Of a stretch of 5,540 bases of DNA, positions 1-4,823 are shown piece after piece. How positions within the stretch are numbered: position 1 is the stretch's first letter; each line of letters begins with the position of its first letter. Source of the DNA: Pseudobutyrivibrio sp. (GTDB lineage: Bacteria; Bacillota_A; Clostridia; Lachnospirales; Lachnospiraceae); assembly GCA_024691465.1 (NCBI GenBank), contig JAILNO010000192.1:1-5540 (forward strand). The letters run 5' to 3'. The position numbers and the translations under genes are program-made. The notes under the pieces were generated by a model. The model was not told where the DNA came from. It was given only the letters and a program-made list of their open reading frames with translations, and did not search any database.

Positions 1-1476
1 TATCAGTATGATTTCTGTGAGAAAGATGCGTCTCCTTTCCTGGCTGGTTGCGATATGAATAATATTCTCAATGATATTGAGGATGTTAAGTGTATGCAGA
101 TTTTTTATACATCTAAGTCTACCTCGGTTAATACTTTTATGTATGAGTTCAAGCATCATAAGATTCCTATATTTGGTATTAAGGCTGGTAGAAGTATCAT
201 CCATCTTAATCCTGCTCATGTGTATGGACGACAGGTGTACGATAGCGGATGTGTGGTAGTGATATTTGCAAGTAAGTCTCTGGCAGTGTATATGGATAAT
301 AATCTGGGGTGGCAGTCTATCGGTGTGGAGATGGCTATTACTAAGACTTACCATGACAATGTAATTATGGAGATTGATAAGAAGCCTGCTATAGATGTGT
401 TCTCTAAGTATCTTAAGGTTCAGCCTAATGAGTACTTCGTGCATAACGTGTGCGAGTTTCCACTGATTATTGAGAGGGATTGCCTGCAGATGGCTAGAGT
501 GCCTGCCGCATATACGGATAGTGGCGGTGTGGTATTTACATCGGATGTGCATACGGGTGATCATGTTCGCTTATCTTATGCTAATAAAGATATGCTATTC
601 TCCCTTAATAAACAGTCCGCTGATGATCTAGCTTCCTTTGAGCCTGAGGCAGTGTTCCTGTTTGAATGTGGCAATAGAGTGAGGTTCCTGAAGCAGGAGT
701 ATCTTTTTGAGATTAATCAGTATAGATATAATTCTAGGCAGCTGTCCTCAGTTACTGGATATGCTGAGATATTCGTAACCCCTGATGGCAAGGGCGGTGA
801 TCTCAATAGTTCCCTTGTGGCTGTAGGCCTTAAGGAGAATACCACTGATGAGAATCAGATTATATTGTGTAGAACGCCTGAAGTGGAGGAGGAAACCATC
901 AGTAATGCTAATGGAGAGATTCCTTTTGTAGAGAGGATTCTAGCCTTCCTTGAGAGTACATCTCAGGAGCTAGATGCCATGAACAAAGAGCTTGGCAAAA
1001 TCGCATATACGGATCAGCTAACTCATATTTATAACAGGTGGGAGCTTGAGAAGAAAATAGACGAGTCCCTTGAATTTGCGAGACAGGGTAAGAGTCATGG
1101 CGTAATTTTCTTTGATATAGACCACTTCAAGCATGTTAATGATAACTACGGGCATGATGTGGGCGATATGGTTCTTCTGGCTGTGGTTAATATAATTAAG
1201 GAACATCTGAAGGAGGGTCATGCTTTCGGTAGATGGGGTGGTGAGGAGTTCTTGTACCTCATACCTGATGTGGATGAGAAGACTCTGTTTGAATTCGCAG
1301 ATAATATACGAGATACCATCGATAAGATATGTTTCGTCACTGTGCAACACCTGACTATAAGTGCTGGTGTCACCCTGGCTCGTCCTGATGATTCCATAGA
1401 TTCCTTTATAAAGAGAGCCGATGAAGCCGTATACGAAGCCAAAGAAACTGGTAGAAATAAAGTAGTGCTGCATTAA
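1..1476 (+). CDS. FIST-domain sensor diguanylate cyclase (GGDEF), 5' partial
   Basis: Predicted cytoplasmic sensor enzyme making cyclic di-GMP from two GTP. The frame is open from base 1. The first ATG, at 55, has no ribosome binding site and would remove much of the FIST_N domain, so the true start is probably upstream. Residues below are numbered from that ATG. The end of FIST_N covers about 1-100 (PIFGIKAGR resembles the family's GcsTaG turn). FIST_C covers about 105-260, with EIDKKPAIDVFSKYL at 106-120, FLFECGNRVRF and the final GYAEIF...LNSSLVAVGL. A short helical linker (about 290-315) leads to GGDEF at about 316-473, with TDQLTHIYNR from 319, the FDIDHFKHVND metal/GTP region (Asp354) and active-site GGEEF at 395-399. 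The inhibitory RxxD site upstream of GGEEF reads KEGH, so c-di-GMP product feedback is probably lost. FIST domains are thought to sense small ligands such as amino acids; this ligand is unknown. No membrane segment is visible. The gene ends inside a palindrome shared with the convergent gene. Confidence 0.9.
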   Translation, partial: YQYDFCEKDASPFLAGCDMNNILNDIEDVKCMQIFYTSKSTSVNTFMYEFKHHKIPIFGIKAGRSIIHLNPAHVYGRQVYDSGCVVVIFASKSLAVYMDNNLGWQSIGVEMAITKTYHDNVIMEIDKKPAIDVFSKYLKVQPNEYFVHNVCEFPLIIERDCLQMARVPAAYTDSGGVVFTSDVHTGDHVRLSYANKDMLFSLNKQSADDLASFEPEAVFLFECGNRVRFLKQEYLFEINQYRYNSRQLSSVTGYAEIFVTPDGKGGDLNSSLVAVGLKENTTDENQIILCRTPEVEEETISNANGEIPFVERILAFLESTSQELDAMNKELGKIAYTDQLTHIYNRWELEKKIDESLEFARQGKSHGVIFFDIDHFKHVNDNYGHDVGDMVLLAVVNIIKEHLKEGHAFGRWGGEEFLYLIPDVDEKTLFEFADNIRDTIDKICFVTVQHLTISAGVTLARPDDSIDSFIKRADEAVYEAKETGRNKVVLH

Positions 1477-1489
1477 TTAATGCAGCACT
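1464..1489. terminator. Bidirectional terminator: perfect palindrome spanning two stop codons
   Basis: Arms AGTGCTGCATTAA (1464-1476) and TTAATGCAGCACT (1477-1489) are exact reverse complements, centred between the stop codons of the two convergent genes. As RNA it would form an 11-bp stem with an AAUU loop. After one T-T mismatch (1463/1490) three more pairs are possible (1460-1462 with 1491-1493). The tail is pyrimidine-rich on the plus strand (TCTTCTATACC) and T-rich on the minus strand (ACTTTATTTCT), as expected for a terminator serving both directions. Termination itself is inferred from structure. Confidence 0.8.
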
Positions 1490-1725
1490 TCTTCTATACC
1501 TCTAGCTAATTGATCAGCACAACTGGTGCCCTTATAACCGCAGAGGTTACCTTTTAAAATATCAACTGTGTGAGCAGCATCTGCTCCCTCTAAAAGCTTG
1601 CTGATAGCTGCGGTATTGCCAGCGCATCCACCAGTAAACTTAACATTGTGGAGCTTGCCCTCCTCTAAATCGAAATCGATCTTCCTGGCACATACTCCCT
1701 TAGGTGTGTAACTGTAATGTTCCAT
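1477..1725 (-). CDS. Four-cysteine TSCPD domain protein (TIGR03905-like)
   Basis: Small 82-residue protein that looks like the stand-alone TSCPD family TIGR03905, whose function is not established. Related TSCPD modules occur at the C-terminus of B12-dependent ribonucleotide reductases. Visible marks are YTPKGVCA (Cys12), FTGGCAGN (Cys34), LCGYKGTSC (Cys62 and Cys69) followed by ADQLARGIEE. The four cysteines suggest a metal site, probably zinc, which is inference. The length is normal for the family. The start ATG is preceded by AAGGAG four bases upstream, and that site abuts the stop codon of the YARHG gene (11 bp between genes), so the two are probably one transcript with coupled translation. 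The last residues, VLH, come from the terminator palindrome and match the C-terminus of the convergent cyclase. Confidence 0.88.
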   Translation of the reverse strand: MEHYSYTPKGVCARKIDFDLEEGKLHNVKFTGGCAGNTAAISKLLEGADAAHTVDILKGNLCGYKGTSCADQLARGIEEVLH

Positions 1726-1729
1726 GTGA

Positions 1730-1739
1730 CTCCTTCTTA
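1730..1739 (-). promoter_or_regulatory. Ribosome binding site overlapping the upstream stop codon
   Basis: On the minus strand the sequence reads TAAGAAGGAG-TCAC-ATG: the TAA that ends the YARHG gene (1737-1739) runs straight into the Shine-Dalgarno of the TSCPD gene. Ribosomes finishing the first gene would stop on the binding site of the next. This supports the chosen TSCPD start and suggests translational coupling. Confidence 0.7.
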
Positions 1740-2453
1740 CATCGAATCTATTGAATTGAGCATATCTAGATTCTTAACCTCAGTCTCAGTAAATACTTCC
1801 TCTGAGAAATCAGCTGGCATCACCGATGGTGTGTACCATACCTGCCCCATAAAATAGTTCATCATCTCTGTATCTCTAAAACTGTAGCCATGTCTAGCAT
1901 AGATTTCATTCTTGGCTACGTGAATTACCTCCGCAGGTAATCCGTCGAAATCTTCCTTAGTATACACTGTGTTGGCTGTATCAAACAAGTACTTACAGTA
2001 ACAAGATGAATCCGTCACACTCCTGGCCTCCTGCCAGTATGTGGAGATTACATCCCAGTACTTATTGCCTGATAGATAACTGCTCCTCTCTGAAATAGCA
2101 GCCTCTATCTCCTCTTGAGACCATTCCTTGATTCCAGCAGCATACTCGCCCTGATCCACCACGGTAATAGTCACGTCGGAGTAATCCTCCTCGGCGGCCT
2201 CAGTAGCATCAGTCTCTTCAGCTGTCTCATCAGTAGAGCTAGCTTCCTGCTCCTCCACTGCCTTAGCCTTCTCGGCACTGACTGTAAGACTCTTATCCTC
2301 ATGGTTAAGCACAGCGTAAGTAATGCATCCTGCAGATATACCAATAATTAGAGATACAAGTATCTCCACTGTCCATCTGCGAACCTTCCTCTTTCTAAAG
2401 AGTTTAACAATCGCCATCTTAAATTCGCCAAAACGCTCAAATAAATTATCCAT
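1737..2453 (-). CDS. Membrane-anchored YARHG-domain protein
   Basis: 238-residue protein, probably held in the cytoplasmic membrane with its bulk outside. Residues 1-28 are basic (KLFRKRKVRR at 17-26) and likely cytoplasmic. About 30-49 is a single hydrophobic segment (ILVSLIIGISAGCITYAVL). About 60-92 is an acidic Ala/Glu/Thr-rich linker. About 105-180 is a helical region with a Cys-Tyr-Cys at 151-153. The C-terminus is a typical YARHG domain: KEDFDGLPAEVIHVAKNEIYARHGY (YARHG at 185-189), then YFMGQVWYTP and an acidic end with TEVKNLDMLNSI. YARHG domains are common on extracellular proteins of Clostridia; their role is poorly known, with cell-wall or peptide binding suggested. The first ATG is chosen because AAAGGG lies 7 bases upstream; Met13 is a possible internal start but has no better site. 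It is the first gene of a two-gene unit with its own promoter. Confidence 0.85.
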   Translation of the reverse strand: MDNLFERFGEFKMAIVKLFRKRKVRRWTVEILVSLIIGISAGCITYAVLNHEDKSLTVSAEKAKAVEEQEASSTDETAEETDATEAAEEDYSDVTITVVDQGEYAAGIKEWSQEEIEAAISERSSYLSGNKYWDVISTYWQEARSVTDSSCYCKYLFDTANTVYTKEDFDGLPAEVIHVAKNEIYARHGYSFRDTEMMNYFMGQVWYTPSVMPADFSEEVFTETEVKNLDMLNSIDSM

Positions 2454-2479
2454 TACTCATCCCTTTCCCATTTTACTCA

Positions 2480-2508
2480 AGTATACCATATTTTGACGAA
2501 ATTGTTAC
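2480..2508 (-). promoter_or_regulatory. Extended -10 promoter for the YARHG-TSCPD unit
   Basis: On the minus strand, TGG-TATACT (-10 at 2480-2485, extended TG at 2487-2488) is followed upstream, after 17 bp, by GTAACA (2503-2508), a 4/6 match to TTGACA. Transcription would start about 20 bp before the YARHG start codon, leaving a short leader that holds the AAAGGG site. No hairpin terminator is seen between this promoter and the end of alaX, so read-through from the upstream operon is also possible. Confidence 0.6.
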
Positions 2509-2531
2509 ATAATGTTGCATTTTTGTTACAG
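2503..2531 (+). repeat. Three phased TGTTRCA direct repeats at the YARHG promoter
   Basis: TGTTACAT (2503-2510), TGTTGCAT (2513-2520) and TGTTACAG (2524-2531) are direct repeats with start-to-start distances of 10 and 11 bp, about one helical turn. The first coincides with the proposed -35 of the minus-strand promoter, and the last contains the alaX stop codon. Such phasing is typical of sites for OmpR/PhoB-type response regulators; the assignment as an operator is inference. Confidence 0.45.
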
Positions 2532-3683
2532 TGTATTCTCAATCTCGCTCCTGGTCCTTGCTACGCTACCCTGAGCCATCTGCTTGCTACCGCCGCCCTT
2601 AGCCTGTAGTAGCTCTCTCATACCTGTGGCTATGGCAGCACAATCACGGCTCTTGCTACCTATGACGAAGTTATAACCCTCCTCATCATTGCCACTGAAT
2701 ATACCGCACAGTCCCTCATGCCTCTCAACTAATGCATTCACTCCATCTCGCATAGTCTTAGGGTCCAGGTCCTCTGTAAAAATAACTACATCCCTAAGGT
2801 CACTAGGGTAACCCTCAATCTGATTCATGAGAATGCCAGACTTCACTTCGGATATACGATACTTAAGCTGCTTGTTCTCCTCCATGAGACCTGCTATCTT
2901 AGCTGGCACCTCATCCTCCTTGCAGCTGAGACTCTGATATGATTCTGCAAGGATAGACATACGTCTGTTGTAATCCTGAAGAGCTCTGAATCCGCACAAT
3001 ATATATACTCTGGTGCCGCCCTTATATTTGTTATAGGATACTACCTTAAGTAATCCCACCTGCCCCGTAGTCCTCACATGTGGAGCACAGCAGGCGCACA
3101 GATCCACTCCGTCTATCTCCACCAGTCTCACATCACCATCTATCTCCTTCTTACTCCTGTAAGCGATGGCTCCCAACAAATCCTGATTAGGATAGTAAGC
3201 TCTCACTTCCACATCCCTTGCTATGACCTTATTAGCCTCCAGCTCGAGGAAATCTATCTGCTCTGGGCTCAATTCTATATTAAGATCTAGAGTGACAGTA
3301 TTATCACTGAGATGGAATCCTACATTGTCAGCACCATAATTGTTATGCGCTAATCCTGTAAAAATATGCTCCCCTGTATGCTGCTGCATATTGTTGAAGC
3401 GATGCTCCCAGTCAATCACACCGTGAACCTCCTCACCTATGAGGAATCCCACAGTACAATAGTGATATATAACGCCCTGCTCAATCTGCACATCCACCAC
3501 ATGGCTGTCATCAAGCTTACCTATATCGCTGGTCTGGCCGCCCTGCTCAGGGAAGAATCCTGTCCTATCCAGTACTACTCTATATAATTTCTTTTCATTT
3601 AAAAGGGCTTCCTCACAGGAAATTACCCTGGCGGTAAAATCCTTTAAGAAAGCGTCCTCATCAAACAATGCTATAGTGTTCAT
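2526..3683 (-). CDS. alaX: Alanyl-tRNA editing protein, long AlaX type (AlaX-L)
   Basis: Free-standing trans-editing enzyme that hydrolyses wrongly charged Ser- or Gly-tRNA(Ala) in the cytoplasm, resembling the C-terminal editing half of alanyl-tRNA synthetase. The N-terminal part has the AlaRS-like FFPEQGGQ loop at 43-50. The zinc/catalytic site is visible as QHTGEH (His102, His106) and CCAPH (Cys198, His202), so the H-x3-H and C-x3-H ligands are intact. Residues about 255-285 look like a coiled coil, followed by a DHHA1-type C-terminal domain with a glycine-rich KGGGSKQMAQGS at 362-373. At 385 residues it fits the long AlaX class. The catalytic aminoacylation domain of AlaRS is absent, so this is not AlaRS itself. 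It is the last gene of the HAD-hypothetical-alaX unit. Its start lies 3 nt after the preceding stop, with only a GGGAAA sequence 6 bases upstream, suggesting it depends on ribosomes arriving from the gene before. Confidence 0.92.
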   Translation of the reverse strand: MNTIALFDEDAFLKDFTARVISCEEALLNEKKLYRVVLDRTGFFPEQGGQTSDIGKLDDSHVVDVQIEQGVIYHYCTVGFLIGEEVHGVIDWEHRFNNMQQHTGEHIFTGLAHNNYGADNVGFHLSDNTVTLDLNIELSPEQIDFLELEANKVIARDVEVRAYYPNQDLLGAIAYRSKKEIDGDVRLVEIDGVDLCACCAPHVRTTGQVGLLKVVSYNKYKGGTRVYILCGFRALQDYNRRMSILAESYQSLSCKEDEVPAKIAGLMEENKQLKYRISEVKSGILMNQIEGYPSDLRDVVIFTEDLDPKTMRDGVNALVERHEGLCGIFSGNDEEGYNFVIGSKSRDCAAIATGMRELLQAKGGGSKQMAQGSVARTRSEIENTL

Positions 3684-3686
3684 AAA

Positions 3687-4103
3687 TTATTTCCCAATTG
3701 GAATACCGAAAATCTTAGTCCTGAAGCCCTCCATAAGAGAGTCATAATCAGTGTAATTAACACTGGCCTTGAAATGGTCATTCCACACATCTCTAAGTAA
3801 ATCGCAACTCTCCTTGCCATCTTCCTTCTCAGAAAGGATTGCAGGGAAAATAAAATAGATCATGAAGTAATTAAGATTCATCATGTCCCCACCGCGAACC
3901 TTACCAAACTTCTTGAATTCGTCCTCAACTGCCTGGCAGAATACCTCAGCAGCTGCCTTCTTGTCCTCTGCCTCTGTGTAATCCTTAAGCATATCAAGAC
4001 GCTCTGACTTGAATACATTCATGTAGCTCTCGTATTCTTTCTTAGTCTTGACCTTGCTCATGCGGTCTACATCCTCAAAAATTCTTACAACATTAAACTC
4101 CAT
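3687..4103 (-). CDS. Unrecognised 138-residue soluble protein
   Basis: I do not recognise this family. It is predicted mostly helical and cytoplasmic: a charged Lys/Glu-rich N-terminal half (about 15-70), then an aromatic hydrophobic stretch LNYFMIYFIFPAIL at 77-90 that is too short and isolated for a confident membrane helix and may be a buried core helix, then a conserved-looking tail (VWNDHFKASVNYTDYDSLMEGF, ending KIFGIPIGK). No catalytic motif or metal site is visible; the only cysteines are 56 and 100. It is a credible gene: GGGAGGT lies 7 bases before the ATG, the start overlaps the HAD gene by 11 bp, and alaX begins 3 nt after its stop. Its job may be tied to the HAD enzyme or AlaX, but nothing in the sequence says how. 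Confidence 0.8.
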   Translation of the reverse strand: MEFNVVRIFEDVDRMSKVKTKKEYESYMNVFKSERLDMLKDYTEAEDKKAAAEVFCQAVEDEFKKFGKVRGGDMMNLNYFMIYFIFPAILSEKEDGKESCDLLRDVWNDHFKASVNYTDYDSLMEGFRTKIFGIPIGK

Positions 4104-4737
4104 CGATAATACCTCCCAAATCTTTTATATCATCTATTCTGGCTGCATACTCATCTACAGAATCACCATAGCCGTACGCTGCCCAAATAAAATCAATCCC
4201 TGCCATGTCACATGCATCCTTGTCTCTTTGAATATCCCCCACATAGACTGGATGCTCAATATGATTCTTAGCAACTAATCCCTTTATATTGTCCGCCTTG
4301 CCTAGACCATTGTCCCCGTAGCAGATGAAGTCCTTGAAGTACTCCCCCAGTCCGCTGCGTTCTGTGAAGGTCTCAATGTATCCAGCCTGACAGTTGCTAA
4401 CTATATATAAATTAGTGCGAGTGCTGAGTTCCTTAAGTGTGTCGGCTAATCCATCATATGTAGTGTCAACGTCACTTTTGTCTAAATCCTGCATCTCATA
4501 CTGCTCGCATAACTCAAGTGTCTTATATCGACGATCCGAATCCTCATCTGGTATGCAGGCATCTGCTATCTCAGTCATAGTCCTGCCGAACAGCCTCTGA
4601 AGATCATCTGCTGTGAAGTGGACCTCATAGCCCATGTCCTTGCAAGCTCTCTCCCAACTAGGTGCAAAAACTGGTGTATTGTCCCAGATGGTTCCATCCA
4701 TATCAAATATAATTCCGTCTGTCTTAATCTTACTCAT
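4093..4737 (-). CDS. HAD-superfamily phosphatase, phosphoglycolate phosphatase-like
   Basis: 214-residue cytoplasmic HAD hydrolase. All four motifs are present: DMDGT with nucleophile Asp12 and acid/base Asp14; Ser114 in YIVSN; Lys147 in GLGKADN; and the acidic VGDIQRDKDAC with Asp168 and Asp172. Residues about 17-90 form a helical cap inserted after motif I, as in the phosphoglycolate phosphatase/beta-phosphoglucomutase group (subclass I). The substrate cannot be told from sequence; a small phosphorylated metabolite is likely, and house-cleaning phosphatase is a fair working label. The start is supported by AGGA 7 bases upstream. It is the first gene of a three-gene unit, divergent from ylmH, with an extended -10 promoter in the 86-bp gap. 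Its last codons carry the ribosome binding site of the next gene. Confidence 0.88.
   Translation of the reverse strand: MSKIKTDGIIFDMDGTIWDNTPVFAPSWERACKDMGYEVHFTADDLQRLFGRTMTEIADACIPDEDSDRRYKTLELCEQYEMQDLDKSDVDTTYDGLADTLKELSTRTNLYIVSNCQAGYIETFTERSGLGEYFKDFICYGDNGLGKADNIKGLVAKNHIEHPVYVGDIQRDKDACDMAGIDFIWAAYGYGDSVDEYAARIDDIKDLGGIIDGV
4111..4117 (-). promoter_or_regulatory. Ribosome binding site inside the HAD gene
   Basis: On the minus strand GGGAGGT lies 7 bases before the ATG of the 138-residue protein, within the last codons of the HAD gene. It fixes the start at 4103 and explains the 11-bp overlap. Confidence 0.75.
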
Positions 4738-4764
4738 ATTTCTATCCTATCTAATATCTACTAG

Positions 4765-4793
4765 GTGCTATTTTATAACATTTTCAGTATAAT
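4765..4793 (+). promoter_or_regulatory. Promoter for ylmH
   Basis: A consensus TATAAT -10 (4788-4793) lies about 30 bp before the ylmH start codon. The -35 at 17-bp spacing is weak (GTGCTA, 4765-4770, 3/6 match). Transcription from about 4800 would give a leader of roughly 24 nt carrying only the AAAGGA site (4813-4818). Confidence 0.6.
4772..4780 (-). promoter_or_regulatory. Extended -10 promoter for the HAD-alaX operon
   Basis: On the minus strand TGT-TATAAA (-10 at 4772-4777, TG at 4779-4780) sits about 35 bp before the HAD start codon. No good -35 is found at 16-18 bp, so the extended TG would have to compensate. This -10 falls inside the spacer of the plus-strand promoter, so the two promoters overlap. 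Confidence 0.45.
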
Positions 4794-4823
4794 TAATAGA
4801 TATTAAATCCCGAAAGGACAGTT

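Larger units (their letters stand above)
4752..4805. repeat. 9-bp inverted repeat flanking the divergent promoters
   Basis: TAATATCTA (4752-4760) and TAGATATTA (4797-4805) are exact reverse complements 36 bp apart, enclosing both proposed -10 boxes. The left arm lies in the HAD leader and the right arm in the ylmH leader. It could be a paired operator for a regulator acting on both directions. The region is AT-rich, so chance is not excluded. Confidence 0.4.

Noticed and set aside
1018..1473. 151-codon open frame on the minus strand, antisense to the GGDEF domain
   Set aside because: It mirrors strongly conserved GGDEF codons on the plus strand, has no recognisable domain, and its stretch is fully explained by the real gene.
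2316..2340. Lipobox-like SAGC (Cys43) in the YARHG protein
   Set aside because: The residue three before Cys is Ser rather than Leu/Val/Ile, the Cys lies late in the hydrophobic segment and is followed by more hydrophobic residues, so a membrane anchor fits better than a lipoprotein.
2115..2351. Plus-strand open frame of 78 codons inside the YARHG gene
   Set aside because: Shadow of the acidic linker of the YARHG gene; no homology recognised and the minus-strand gene explains the sequence.
2493..2513. Plus-strand TTGACG followed by CATAAT as a promoter
   Set aside because: Spacing is only 9 bp and no plus-strand gene follows, so it does not form a normal promoter.
2454..2525. Terminator between alaX and the YARHG gene
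   Set aside because: No stem-loop followed by a T-run could be found; the A/T-rich gap is better explained by a promoter and direct repeats.
3366..3587. Plus-strand open frame inside alaX
   Set aside because: Antisense to the conserved AlaX editing domain; composition follows the real gene.
3850..3880. Possible membrane helix in the 138-residue protein (LNYFMIYFIFPAIL)
   Set aside because: Only about 14 residues, flanked by ordinary charged sequence without a signal-like N-terminus; more likely a buried helix.
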